Notes: generated by a model from the sequence alone, not told the origin. Shown: positions 34,255 through 43,772, numbered from the stretch's first letter. The stretch is 64,000 nt of DNA from Gaetbulibacter saemankumensis DSM 17032 (GCF_000425645.1 NZ_KE384430.1:372001-436000), one strand, 5' to 3'. Numbers and translations are program-made.

Positions 34255-35259
34255 TTATGGCACCTCTATTTCGTTTACTATTTTGTTGATGATATCCACT
34301 GAAGTTACATTTTCGGCTTCAGCTTCATAGGTAATACCTATTCTATGTCTTAAAACATCATAAACTACCGCCCTAACATCTTCAGGAATTACATAGCCTC
34401 TACGTTTAATAAAAGCATAACACTTAGCTGCTGTTGCTAAGTTGATACTTCCACGAGGTGAAGCCCCAAACGATATTAATGGTTTTAAATCGGCTAGTTT
34501 ATATTTTTCAGGATATCTAGTAGCAAAAATGATATCAAGAATATATTTTTCAATTTTCTCATCCATGTAAACCTCTCTTACAGCCTTTTGAGCTTTTAAG
34601 ATCTGCTCTAAAGACACAACAGGGTTTACTTTTTCCCAGGCACCTTTTAAATTGGCACGCATAATTAATTGCTCTTCGGCAATTTTTGGATAATCGATAA
34701 CTGTTTTTAACATAAAACGATCGACTTGCGCTTCAGGTAGCGGATAAGTTCCTTCCTGCTCTACCGGGTTTTGAGTAGCCATTACTAGGAATGGTTTATC
34801 TAATGGAAATGTTTCATCGCCTATAGTAACCTGTTTCTCCTGCATAGCCTCCAGTAAAGCAGCTTGCACTTTGGCCGGAGCCCTGTTTATCTCATCGGCT
34901 AATACAAAATTAGCAAATATGGGACCTTTCTTTATTGAAAAGTCATTCACTTTCATATTGTAGATTAAAGTACCCGTAACATCGGCTGGTAATAAATCTG
35001 GAGTAAACTGAATTCTACTAAAACTTCCTTGTACGGCCTGCGACAACGTATTAATTGCTAAGGTTTTTGCCAATCCGGGAACACCCTCAAGTAAAATATG
35101 CCCCTGACCAAGTAGTCCTATAAGCAAACGTTCTACCATATGTCTCTGACCTACAATCACTTTGTTCATTTCTAACATTAGTAAATCAACAAAAGCACTT
35201 TCTTTTTCTATTCTTTCATTAATAGTTTTAATATCAATTGTACCTGTATCTTCCATCAT
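34255..35259 (-). CDS. moxR: MoxR family AAA+ ATPase
   Basis: The 334-residue ATPase acts as a chaperone-like motor for vWA-domain clients. The Walker A motif GVPGLAKT is at 59-66, Walker B is in FVLADEINR (118-126), and the MoxR-specific segments ATQNPVEQEGTYPLPEAQVDRF and the C-terminal lid (SFGASPRGSINLA) are present. It is the promoter-proximal gene of the bat locus and is separated from the upstream DUF4382 gene by a terminator. An adjacent second ATG would shorten it by one residue. Confidence 0.95.
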   Translation of the reverse strand: MMEDTGTIDIKTINERIEKESAFVDLLMLEMNKVIVGQRHMVERLLIGLLGQGHILLEGVPGLAKTLAINTLSQAVQGSFSRIQFTPDLLPADVTGTLIYNMKVNDFSIKKGPIFANFVLADEINRAPAKVQAALLEAMQEKQVTIGDETFPLDKPFLVMATQNPVEQEGTYPLPEAQVDRFMLKTVIDYPKIAEEQLIMRANLKGAWEKVNPVVSLEQILKAQKAVREVYMDEKIEKYILDIIFATRYPEKYKLADLKPLISFGASPRGSINLATAAKCYAFIKRRGYVIPEDVRAVVYDVLRHRIGITYEAEAENVTSVDIINKIVNEIEVP

Positions 35260-35380
35260 TTAAAGTTTTTTCAAGCCCGAATATAACACGCTTATTCGAG
35301 CAATGCAAATTCATATTTTTTTTCTTTGATTGCTGTTAACAATAGGTTAAAAAACTTGAAAACCGGAAATAACATGCTAA

Positions 35381-35416
35381 AAAAAAGCGCATTACAAATT
35401 GCAATGCGCTTTTTTA
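35381..35416 (-). terminator. Rho-independent terminator after the DUF4382 gene
   Basis: The arms AAAAAAGCGCATT and AATGCGCTTTTTT are separated by 8-10 nt, with a T-run on the minus strand. It lies 18 bp past the stop at 35434. Confidence 0.85.
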
Positions 35417-35433
35417 AAAATTATTTATGAATA

Positions 35434-36546
35434 CTATGCTTCTTCCAACACCAAAGTAATAGCCTCTAAAACTGTTTCAGCATCTACTTCTACCGTAGCT
35501 TCCACCTCTACAGACACATAACCTTCTGCTCCAACGGTTACTATATAAACTCCTGCTGGTAGATCTTCAATTAAAAATTCCCCATTTTCATTCGAGTTTA
35601 ATGTAGCAACAACTTCATCTGTTTCTTTTAATTTCACAGATACATTAACCACCATATCGTTTGTTACATCCCCGCTAATAGCACCTGGTTTCAACATTAA
35701 TTCAACAGGATCCATTGTGGTAATTTCTCCGTTAGTCACTACAACGCCTTCAATACTGGTTGCAGCATAATCTGATTCTGCATTAACAGGCGCTATCATA
35801 ACTTCATATGTTCCTCCAGGAACTCCCCATAAAGCAAAGGCTCCATTTTCGTCGGTTGTTGCTGAAATAACAAAATCATTTTCCGGATCGTTATCACCCA
35901 TATCATCCACTAAAACAGAAGCTACTGCTGGCAATGCTTCAGCAGGCCCTACAGTTCCTTCAATAATACCTGAACTTACTTCTGCACTTGCATACAATAC
36001 TGGCTTTAGGATTATATTACCTGAATTACCAGCCATAACTATAGACTTTTGAACATCAAAATCTAAAACATAGTTATATGTAAACCCTTCTTCAATCAAA
36101 GCATCTATTTTAACTTTTAAACCAGATTGCTGAGCACTTGGCGTTTTAAGATCGAATGTTTCGGCAACTTCTTGATCATTTAAAATTTCAATAGTGTTGC
36201 CATCACCTAATACCAAACGCATTTGACTTAATGTCCCTGCAGGAATTGGAAAACGATCTACAAGTACTTTGCTAAACCCTCCGGTAAAATCTAATAAATT
36301 TACAATACCAGATTCAGCCTCTAATGACATCCAACCTTCATCACCTTCCCCCGAGTCATTCATTTTAATCATGACATCTACAATCTCAACATTAACCGCT
36401 TCGTACGCTCCAGGAGCATCCACAAGCCTTACAGAAATCGTTGGACTTTCAGGATTGACAGAACTCGAATCATTCTTATTACAAGCAAAGAACGACACTA
36501 ATACCAAGGTTAATAAAAGCATTTTTAATTTTTCTAATCTTTTCAT
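35434..36546 (-). CDS. DUF4382 lipoprotein with carboxypeptidase-regulatory-like repeats
   Basis: From the ATG at 36546 the protein is 370 residues. It has a lipoprotein signal (MKRLEKLKMLLLTLVLV, lipobox FFAC, Cys22) and a DUF4382 domain (SVRLVDAPGAYEAVNVEIVDV, about 38-180). Two Ig-like CarboxypepD_reg domains follow (about 190-285 and 288-365; AFALWGVPGGTYEVMIAP and FLIEDLPAGVYIVTVGA). It is predicted to sit at the cell surface or periplasmic face of the outer membrane. A longer ORF starts at 36579, but the signal peptide fits the internal start. No function is established for DUF4382. Confidence 0.85.
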   Translation of the reverse strand: MKRLEKLKMLLLTLVLVSFFACNKNDSSSVNPESPTISVRLVDAPGAYEAVNVEIVDVMIKMNDSGEGDEGWMSLEAESGIVNLLDFTGGFSKVLVDRFPIPAGTLSQMRLVLGDGNTIEILNDQEVAETFDLKTPSAQQSGLKVKIDALIEEGFTYNYVLDFDVQKSIVMAGNSGNIILKPVLYASAEVSSGIIEGTVGPAEALPAVASVLVDDMGDNDPENDFVISATTDENGAFALWGVPGGTYEVMIAPVNAESDYAATSIEGVVVTNGEITTMDPVELMLKPGAISGDVTNDMVVNVSVKLKETDEVVATLNSNENGEFLIEDLPAGVYIVTVGAEGYVSVEVEATVEVDAETVLEAITLVLEEA

Positions 36547-36900
36547 CGGTTTTTTTGTTTTATTATAATTTAAACTCATGTTTATATATCTTTATATACG
36601 ACACAATACAATTTTTAGATCAAACTTTAATATTTCCAAAATCAAACTTCGTATAATCAACTTACAATCAATCACTTTAAAATTTGATGCTTATTTTAAA
36701 AGATTCATCAATTTCAACGTAATAAACCTTTAAATATTTTACACTATACTTAACACCAAATAAATCATTATTTCAAGATGACTTAAAACCATATCTACAA
36801 ACAATGTTACAATTTTAAAACTGTTTTAAGTACTTTTATATGTGAATTACATATAATTTCTATAAGTAACATAAAACCCTAATTTAAAGACAGTTATTGA
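36547..36900. other. Divergent intergenic region, 354 bp
   Basis: A very A+T-rich gap between the DUF4382 lipoprotein and the SDR gene. I see no ORF of note and no exact TANNTTTG on either strand. TACTTTTA (36831-36838) is one mismatch away and could serve the SDR gene. The only clear structure is the inverted repeat at 36836-36856. Confidence 0.6.
36836..36856. promoter_or_regulatory. Inverted repeat upstream of the SDR gene
   Basis: Perfect 8-base arms TTATATGT and ACATATAA flank GAATT, 44 bp before the SDR start and next to the near-consensus box. It could be a repressor site; its A/T-rich composition makes chance possible. Confidence 0.35.
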
Positions 36901-37653
36901 ATGATCCAAACAGCTTTAATTACCGGAGCAACTAGTGGTATTGGACATGCTACCGCCTATGAATTTGCAAAACATGGCATAAACCTCGTTTTATGCGGAC
37001 GCCGTTTAGAGAGGTTAAACGCTTTAAAATCAGCCCTAAAAAGCCAGACTGAAGTTCATATTTTAAATTTCGATGTTAGAAATAAACAAGACACATTTAA
37101 CGCCATTTCATCACTTCCAGAAACATTTAAAAACATTAATATTTTAATAAATAATGCAGGAAATGCGCACGGTTTAGACCCCATACAAGAAGGGAATATA
37201 GATGATTGGGATGCCATGATTGATATAAATGTCAAGGGACTTCTTTATGTAAGCAAAGCCATAATACCACAGATGACCGCACGGCAATCTGGACACATCA
37301 TAAATATTGGCTCTTCAGCCGGCAAGGAAGTTTACCCCAAAGGCAATGTATACTGCGCTAGTAAACATGCCGTATTAGCTATTACCGAAGGAATGCGAAC
37401 AGACTTAAACCCCTTCGGAATAAAAGTTAGCGCCATCAATCCTGGTCTTGTTGAAACCGAATTCTCCAAAGTAAGATTTAAAGGCGACTTAAAAGCAGAT
37501 GCTGTTTACAAAGGCTTTAAAGCCCTGCAGGCAGAAGATATTGCTGAAATCATTTATTTTGTGATATCCCGTCCGAATCATGTTAACATCGCTGATTTAT
37601 TAGTATTCCCAACAGCACAAGCCAATTCAACAACAGTAAAAAAAGAACTATAG
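36901..37653 (+). CDS. SDR family oxidoreductase (YdfG-like)
   Basis: This 250-residue NAD(P)-dependent classical short-chain dehydrogenase is probably a serine/3-hydroxy acid type by resemblance to YdfG. The coenzyme loop TGATSGIG is at 8-15 and NNAG at 84-87. The catalytic residues are Ser138/139 in IGSSAG, and Tyr151 and Lys155 in YCASK. The RR after the second strand (CGRRLERL) favours NADP over NAD. The substrate cannot be fixed. The AlbA_2-domain gene follows 19 bp later and is likely co-transcribed. Confidence 0.92.
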   Translation: MIQTALITGATSGIGHATAYEFAKHGINLVLCGRRLERLNALKSALKSQTEVHILNFDVRNKQDTFNAISSLPETFKNINILINNAGNAHGLDPIQEGNIDDWDAMIDINVKGLLYVSKAIIPQMTARQSGHIINIGSSAGKEVYPKGNVYCASKHAVLAITEGMRTDLNPFGIKVSAINPGLVETEFSKVRFKGDLKADAVYKGFKALQAEDIAEIIYFVISRPNHVNIADLLVFPTAQANSTTVKKEL

Positions 37654-37672
37654 ACTTAAGCATCGGTAATAT

Positions 37673-38806
37673 ATGATTAACAAACGCCTACTAATTAAAC
37701 ACCTTTTAGCTCATAACGACGAAAACAGCTTTTACGATAAAAAGCGTAAAATTGATATTAGTTTTAAAGAAGGAAAAGCTAAGTTTTTAAAACATGTTTG
37801 TGCGCTTACAAATAGTAATCCTAAAAACAATTCATATATAGTTATAGGTGTTGAGGATACCGATAATAATATTGTAGGTGTTGATTTTTTTGATGACAGC
37901 AAAATTCAAAACCTTATTAATGCCTATTTAAGCAATCCTCCTATTGTTCAATATGAAAATATTCCCTTTCCTCACTTACCAGATAATAAAGTGGTTGGGC
38001 TAGTTACTATTAGACCAAAATCAGGATTAACTTCATTACGGAAAAACATCTGGAAATATTATGGTGGCTCCGTATTTTTTAGAGACGGCAGCATGAGCAT
38101 GCCAAAGGTTTTCGATATCGAAATTAAAGATGTTAACTCTACCATTGTCGCTTCTATTGAAAATAATGCGCAAAATAATATAGAACACACCCTAAACGGC
38201 GTGTTCGATTTTTTAAACAACCGGAAAGATTACAATCCTAAATACAAGGTTTTCAAAGAATATTTTGTGGTTTGCTGGGCTGGACAAAAAAAGATCGTAA
38301 AAGACGAAGTATTCTATTCGCGGGTAGATATTGAATTAATTAACGAACAGGTACGCCTGTTTTTTTCCGCTTTAGATGAAGTCGCAATTTTTATAAACGA
38401 TGATTCCTTTAGAATAATAGAATATGTAAATCTGGGATTTCAAAACGTAAACCGGTATTATCAACTAGAAGAAACCATTATAACCTTTGATGAAAATGCC
38501 CAATACAACATTAATACTAAACTACTCTTTGAACCGCCTCAATATGATAAAAAAGTATTACATCATATTTACAATACCAATAATATCATTTTAGAAAAAC
38601 TAAAAAAAGGCTTGTCTCTTACAAAAAATGAAGAACAAGACTTAAAAACGCTTCCCGTGACTTATTTAATTTGTTATTTGAATTTATTTCATGAAGCTAT
38701 TGACAAACTAGACGAGGCAAAATATTATTTAAAAAATTACAACGAAGAATTATTTCAATTACATAAAGAAACTATGCGAATTTTACGTAAAGTAAAATAT
38801 AGCTAA
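37673..38806 (+). CDS. AlbA_2 (Schlafen-like) domain protein
   Basis: The 377-residue protein has an N-terminal AlbA_2/Schlafen-type ATP-binding domain at about 25-155. It shows the family pattern ISFKEGKAKFLKHVCALTNS, the hydrophobic YIVIGVEDTDNNIVGVD and YYGGSVFFRDGS. The C-terminal half (about 165-377) is an uncharacterised mixed domain ending in helices. Related proteins are often labelled ATP-binding or putative transcriptional regulators; no catalytic role is shown here. It is the second gene after the SDR gene, and a terminator-like hairpin follows. Confidence 0.8.
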   Translation: MINKRLLIKHLLAHNDENSFYDKKRKIDISFKEGKAKFLKHVCALTNSNPKNNSYIVIGVEDTDNNIVGVDFFDDSKIQNLINAYLSNPPIVQYENIPFPHLPDNKVVGLVTIRPKSGLTSLRKNIWKYYGGSVFFRDGSMSMPKVFDIEIKDVNSTIVASIENNAQNNIEHTLNGVFDFLNNRKDYNPKYKVFKEYFVVCWAGQKKIVKDEVFYSRVDIELINEQVRLFFSALDEVAIFINDDSFRIIEYVNLGFQNVNRYYQLEETIITFDENAQYNINTKLLFEPPQYDKKVLHHIYNTNNIILEKLKKGLSLTKNEEQDLKTLPVTYLICYLNLFHEAIDKLDEAKYYLKNYNEELFQLHKETMRILRKVKYS

Positions 38807-38897
38807 TAACATTTAGATAATGATTATTTAACTTAAAACATTCTATTATTCATCAAAAATCATTAAATTTACAGTGCTATTAATCTTTTTAGATATG

Positions 38898-38940
38898 ACC
38901 TTGCTACTTACCTGTGAAGGATTTTGGAGCAAGGTTTTTA
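38898..38940 (+). terminator. Putative rho-independent terminator
   Basis: An ACCTTGCT/AGCAAGGT stem with a long 22-nt loop is followed by TTTTTATTT on the plus strand, after the AlbA_2 gene. Confidence 0.45.
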
Positions 38941-38941
38941 T

Positions 38942-40132
38942 TTAAATAAAGTTCAATTTAGAAAACGATTTATTAAGAACTTTCGCATCGTTCACCTCTA
39001 ACCATTTATCTAAAACAGTAGCATAAATGGTTCTAAAATCAATTTCAAATCTAAGATCACCATTATCATCTAAATCACTTAAGTTAGGCATCTTATTAAA
39101 TAATCCCGGATTTTTTAATTTATTTCCAATAACAAATACATTATTAGATGTCCCATGATCCGTTCCTACATTGGCATTTTGTTTTACACGACGACCAAAT
39201 TCAGAGAATGTCAATATAAGCGTATCGTCGAAAGCTTGATTCTTTTTTAAATCGTCAACAAAAACTTCAACCGATTCTGCATATATCTTTAATAATCGCT
39301 TTTGTGTATTCAATTGATTGACGTGCGTATCAAAACCTCCTAATGAAGCATAAAATACTTTTGTATCTATCCCTGAATTAATAAACTGTGCAGTAGTTTT
39401 TAATTGTTTTCCAAATTTAGTGTCAGGGTAATCTTGAGTAGAAGAAACTGTCTTGCTGGTTTCATAAATATATTTTGCCGAAGAATGAGCCTCTATCATT
39501 GATTTATAGAGATATCCTAAATTATGCTCATTAAGATGTGCTTCGTTTTGATGTTTGATTATATTATTAAAATAGGGGTCTTTAGACATATTATAAAGCA
39601 CCGATGGATTTTGAGTCGCGATGCCATTCATATTATTCCCCTTAAGAGCCAATGATAAAGAATCGTCTATTTCAATAGCTGCATAAGGATGCTTTGCATA
39701 GTTATCTAAATAACGCCCAAGCCAACCAATTTGTGAAAATTTATCGGAATCTGTAGCGGTTTGCCAGATATCCATCGATCTAAAATGCGACCTAACTGGA
39801 TTCGGGTAACCTACATTGTTTATAATAGACAGATTGCCATTTTCATACAAACGCTTAAGCGGCATTAAACTTGGATGTAAGCCTACCTCATCGGTAAGTT
39901 TAATGGTTTCATTTTTAGAAACACTTAAAGAAGGACGTGCTCGATAATATAAATCGTTATGAAAAGGAATCACGGTGTTTAACCCATCATTCCCTCCTGA
40001 CAACTGAATTATTACGAGTCTCTTGTATCCCAGTGTATTCGACGCTACTTGTTCGAATGCTTTTACAAAACTTGGCACGAAAAACAAACTACTGGCTAAT
40101 GAAGATTGTTTTAAAAATTTTCTTCTATCCAT
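38942..40132 (-). CDS. DUF1501 domain-containing protein with Tat-type signal
   Basis: From the ATG at 40132 the protein is 396 residues. It starts MDRRKFLKQSSLASSLFFV, a twin-arginine motif (RRKFLK) followed by a hydrophobic stretch, so it is probably exported folded by the Tat system. The DUF1501 core shows VIIQLSGGNDGLNTVIPF and FSEFGRRVKQNANVGTDHGT, which resemble sulfatase/alkaline-phosphatase-like metal sites. Function unknown. It starts 2 bp after the DUF1800 stop; the two families are usually neighbours. An upstream ATG at 40177 is less likely because it would bury the Tat motif. Confidence 0.88.
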   Translation of the reverse strand: MDRRKFLKQSSLASSLFFVPSFVKAFEQVASNTLGYKRLVIIQLSGGNDGLNTVIPFHNDLYYRARPSLSVSKNETIKLTDEVGLHPSLMPLKRLYENGNLSIINNVGYPNPVRSHFRSMDIWQTATDSDKFSQIGWLGRYLDNYAKHPYAAIEIDDSLSLALKGNNMNGIATQNPSVLYNMSKDPYFNNIIKHQNEAHLNEHNLGYLYKSMIEAHSSAKYIYETSKTVSSTQDYPDTKFGKQLKTTAQFINSGIDTKVFYASLGGFDTHVNQLNTQKRLLKIYAESVEVFVDDLKKNQAFDDTLILTFSEFGRRVKQNANVGTDHGTSNNVFVIGNKLKNPGLFNKMPNLSDLDDNGDLRFEIDFRTIYATVLDKWLEVNDAKVLNKSFSKLNFI

Positions 40133-40134
40133 AA

Positions 40135-41517
40135 CTAACACATTTGATATTCTGGCAACGACATTAACTGAATACAATATTCTTTCTTAGATATTTTATC
40201 TAATTTCTTCAAATATTCTGAAGTTTCAGGCTGCAAATCACAACACAATATAAATTCTGATAAATCTTCAATTGAAACATTTTTAAATTGCTTTTCAAAA
40301 GCATCCCAATTAACATCTGTTTTAAACTGTTTACTTACACGCTTTTTAAAAGCAGAACGAATCATTTCTGAAGCTTCATTTGAAAACTGATTGTCTTCAG
40401 ATTTCGATATAAATGCATCATTTAATATCAGCGATGGTAACTTTAATCGAATTACAATGGTGTTACTGTCGATCCAATTCTTGCCGCCTTTCCAACCAGC
40501 TACATTAGGCGGATCTAACAACACTTGCCCTAACTGCTTTTGAATAAACATTAACTGCCGTTTATTTTTAAAAGTGACAGGAACCACTTTTTGAAGTCCT
40601 ACTAAAAACTCTATAGGCGATTTAATTTTAGAACCCATATGATCTTGATTATAAAACCAATCAGACAACATAACAAACCGCATCAATTTTTCAATATCAT
40701 AATCTCGATAAAACACCTTAACCATACTTTTTACGTGGTTTTGATTAATCCTATCATGTACAAAATAACTATATATCTTTTCACAAATAAATTGGGCACA
40801 CTGTCTCTGTTCTAGAATAATGTCAATGATATCATCCCCCTTAAAGATTCCCGTTTTACCAAAAAAGGTTTTATTACCATTATCATGCTGAAACTTCCGA
40901 AAAACAAAATCTCCTTTAAGATTATGGCTATATCCTGTAAAAGCCCTAGCACTTTCCTTTATATCTTGTTCTGTATAGTGCCCTTCACCAAGCGTAAATA
41001 ATTCCATAAGTTCTCGTGCAAAGTTCTCATTTGGTTTTTGCTTCCTATTTTGCTTGGTATTTAAATATTTGGTCATTGCTGCTTCTTTAGAAACAGCCTT
41101 TACAAATTCTCCAAAATTTCCCAATGCGTACTTACGAAGCATATTATTGTAACGTTGGATATATATGGTGTTATTATCTTCACATACAAACACATTCGCC
41201 CAGAATAAGGTCATCTTTTCTCGTAACATTTCCTTTGACGTTACCAAACGATTAATCCAGGCCTGATTCAATTCGATACTCTTTTTACGTGAAAGTTCCT
41301 GTATTTTTCTTCGGTTATCCGACGACAATTTTTCACCTAAGTTCAATATAGATTGTATTTCGGAAGTATCCACAGTAAGCAAGGTTACACTAGCAGAATC
41401 ATCAAACAATTTATTTACAACAACTTTACGTTTTAAGTGACGCAGCGATTCTATCGTAACTGGTGATATTCCAAATCCCGCCCGCCAATATAAATGTTGA
41501 ATCTCTGACCGTCTCAT
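40135..41517 (-). CDS. DUF1800 family protein
   Basis: The 460-residue protein is a DUF1800 member: LYWRAGFGISP opening, REKMTLFWANVFVCEDN, ARELMELFTLGEGHYTEQDIKE and AFTGYS, all recognisable family blocks. No signal peptide or lipobox is visible, although its partner DUF1501 protein carries a Tat signal. It precedes the DUF1501 gene by 2 bp. The family has no assigned reaction. It is preceded by a terminator, so this pair is a separate transcription unit. Confidence 0.88.
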   Translation of the reverse strand: MRRSEIQHLYWRAGFGISPVTIESLRHLKRKVVVNKLFDDSASVTLLTVDTSEIQSILNLGEKLSSDNRRKIQELSRKKSIELNQAWINRLVTSKEMLREKMTLFWANVFVCEDNNTIYIQRYNNMLRKYALGNFGEFVKAVSKEAAMTKYLNTKQNRKQKPNENFARELMELFTLGEGHYTEQDIKESARAFTGYSHNLKGDFVFRKFQHDNGNKTFFGKTGIFKGDDIIDIILEQRQCAQFICEKIYSYFVHDRINQNHVKSMVKVFYRDYDIEKLMRFVMLSDWFYNQDHMGSKIKSPIEFLVGLQKVVPVTFKNKRQLMFIQKQLGQVLLDPPNVAGWKGGKNWIDSNTIVIRLKLPSLILNDAFISKSEDNQFSNEASEMIRSAFKKRVSKQFKTDVNWDAFEKQFKNVSIEDLSEFILCCDLQPETSEYLKKLDKISKKEYCIQLMSLPEYQMC

Positions 41518-41590
41518 GATATTTGAATATTAATTTTATTGAAATACAATGTATTAGACCTTTAAAAAATAGAAAAGTTTAATTCCAAAT

Positions 41591-41624
41591 AAAAAAACCG
41601 TTTCTATATATGAAACGGTTTTTA
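41591..41624. terminator. Bidirectional rho-independent terminator
   Basis: An AAAACCGTTTC/GAAACGGTTTT stem with a 7-nt loop has seven A before it and T after it, giving a T-run on both strands. It ends the aldehyde dehydrogenase transcript on the minus strand. Confidence 0.85.
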
Positions 41625-41642
41625 CTTATATCTTTTCACATA

Positions 41643-43196
41643 CTACAAATCAAACTTAATACCCTGGGCTAATGGTAGTTCGGTAGTATAATTTATAGTA
41701 TTTGTCTGACGCCTCATATAGACCTTCCAGGCATCAGATCCAGATTCCCGTCCTCCACCAGTTTCTTTTTCTCCACCAAAAGCTCCGCCAATTTCTGCTC
41801 CCGAGGTACCAATGTTTACATTTGCAATACCACAATCTGAACCTGCCACTGACAAAAAGCGTTCGGCCTCACGTAAATTATTAGTCATAATTGCCGAGCT
41901 TAAACCCTGTACAACATTATTTTGAATAGCGATGGCATTTTCAACATCTCCAGAATACTTTAATAAATACAATATAGGAGCAAAAGTTTCATGCTGAACA
42001 ATCTCAAAATCTGGTTTTGCTTCGGCTATGGCTGGCTTTACATAACATCCGCTTTGATAATCATTGCCTGAAAGCACACCGCCTTGGACAATAATACTTC
42101 CACCTTCCTCAACCACTTTATTTAAAGCTGCTTTATACATATTTACAGCCTCTTTATCTATTAATGGCCCTACATGATTATTTTCATCTAGAGGATTACC
42201 GATTCGCAATTGACCATATGCATCAACCAAGGCTTGTTTTACCTTTTCATAAATACTTTCATGAATGATTAAACGACGTGTACTAGTACAGCGTTGCCCT
42301 GCTGTTCCTACCGCCCCAAAAACAGCTCCTACAACGGTCATTTTAATATCGGCATCTGGAGTCACAATTATGGCATTATTTCCACCCAATTCTAACAAAC
42401 TCTTCCCCAATCTACCAGCAACTTCTTTAGCTACAATTTTACCCATTCGGATACTGCCCGTAGCAGAAATTAGTGGAATTCTAGAATCTTTGCTCATAAA
42501 CTCCCCAACCTTATAATCGCCATTAATTAAAGATGATATACCTTCGGGCAAATTATTTTCGGCAAACACTTCGGCCGCAATTTTCTGACAAGCCACTCCG
42601 CACAGCGGCACCTTTTCACTAGGCTTCCAAACACATACATCACCACATACCCAAGCTAGAGCGACGTTCCAAGCCCAAACAGCAACAGGGAAATTAAAAG
42701 CAGATATTACGCCAACAACTCCTAAAGGATGATACTGCTCGTACATACGATGCCCAGGCCGTTCGCTATGCATCGTTAAGCCGTGTAATTGTCTAGACAA
42801 ACCAACGGCAAAATCGCAGATATCTATCATTTCCTGAACTTCTCCCAAACCTTCCTGATAACTTTTACCCATTTCGTAAGAAACCAGTTTTCCTAAAGCT
42901 TCCTTTCTTTGTCTTAGCTTATTACCAAACTGACGCACTATGTCTCCTCGTTTTGGAGCAGGAACGGTTCTCCAAATTTTAAAAGCTTCGGTAGCTGTAG
43001 TTATTACTTGTTCATAATCAGCAGCAGAGGTCGATTTAACTTTGGCGATTAAGTGTCCGTCTACAGGAGAAATTGATTCTATTATTTCACCATTTGAAAA
43101 GTTTTCTGAACCCGTTGATGTACCATCATTAATAAGATTAACGCCAAGAATTTCTAAGGTTTTCTTTATTTCAACATTTATCGTTTGTACTTGCAT
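41643..43196 (-). CDS. ALDH7-type aldehyde dehydrogenase (probable alpha-aminoadipic/piperideine-6-carboxylate type)
   Basis: This 517-residue NAD(P)-dependent aldehyde dehydrogenase has all key residues: Asn168 (FNFP), Lys191 in WKPSEK, Glu269 (LELGG) and the nucleophile Cys303 in GQRCTSTRR. The C-terminal GGAFGGEKETGGGRESGSD is characteristic of the ALDH7A1/antiquitin branch, which oxidises alpha-aminoadipic semialdehyde in lysine breakdown; that substrate is inferred. The gene is an isolated unit downstream of an nhaA remnant and has its own terminator. Confidence 0.92.
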   Translation of the reverse strand: MQVQTINVEIKKTLEILGVNLINDGTSTGSENFSNGEIIESISPVDGHLIAKVKSTSAADYEQVITTATEAFKIWRTVPAPKRGDIVRQFGNKLRQRKEALGKLVSYEMGKSYQEGLGEVQEMIDICDFAVGLSRQLHGLTMHSERPGHRMYEQYHPLGVVGVISAFNFPVAVWAWNVALAWVCGDVCVWKPSEKVPLCGVACQKIAAEVFAENNLPEGISSLINGDYKVGEFMSKDSRIPLISATGSIRMGKIVAKEVAGRLGKSLLELGGNNAIIVTPDADIKMTVVGAVFGAVGTAGQRCTSTRRLIIHESIYEKVKQALVDAYGQLRIGNPLDENNHVGPLIDKEAVNMYKAALNKVVEEGGSIIVQGGVLSGNDYQSGCYVKPAIAEAKPDFEIVQHETFAPILYLLKYSGDVENAIAIQNNVVQGLSSAIMTNNLREAERFLSVAGSDCGIANVNIGTSGAEIGGAFGGEKETGGGRESGSDAWKVYMRRQTNTINYTTELPLAQGIKFDL

Positions 43197-43290
43197 AATT
43201 TTCAGAATTACTACTTAAAGATATATTTTACATGAATATAGCAATAAAAATATGCATTATTTAACATTCTTTCAAAATGAATACTATTTC

Positions 43291-43772
43291 CTATAGGTCA
43301 TCTTTAACCAAATTTCGAATAACGAAATACCCCAATACTCCGGACACAAAGGAACCTGCCAATATGCCAACTTTTACCGAGCTTAAAAGAACTTGATCTG
43401 TAAATGCTAAATTGGCAATAAATAAAAACATTGTAAAACCTAAACCACCAAATAGTGCCGCTCCTAAAATATGCTTAAAACTAACTCCATAAGGCAAATG
43501 GGCTATTTTTAATTTTATCGCTATCCATGAAGTTATACTGATACTTAAAAACTTCCCAACTATTAAAGCTAAACATATAGAAAAGGCTCTGTTAACTCGA
43601 ATCCCGATTCAAGAAAACCGAAGGTAAATTCACTTTTTAAAAGCTCATGGTAATATATACTCCAGGGAGAATTTGCAATCATTAAAGCTAATACCGTTGC
43701 AAACAACAATAAAAAACTAGCGGAATTTGAAGATTTTACAAAGCGATTGAAGGGTACTATGATTTTGTTCAT
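43291..43772 (-). pseudogene. nhaA (remnant): Decayed Na+/H+ antiporter gene (internal deletion)
   Basis: Only the two ends of an NhaA antiporter remain. The 5' part (from 43772) encodes MNKIIVPFNRFVKSSNSAS, a membrane segment (LLLFATVLALMIANSPW) and about 64 recognisable residues. The reading frame then shifts into NhaA C-terminal sequence: a GKFLSISITSWIAIKLKIA segment from about 43600, then LPYGVSFKHILGA and the last membrane segments to the stop at 43291. About 160 codons remain where a complete NhaA has about 380-440, so a large middle part, with the transport aspartates, is gone. The two parts are in different frames (482 bp in total). It cannot make a working antiporter. Confidence 0.88.
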
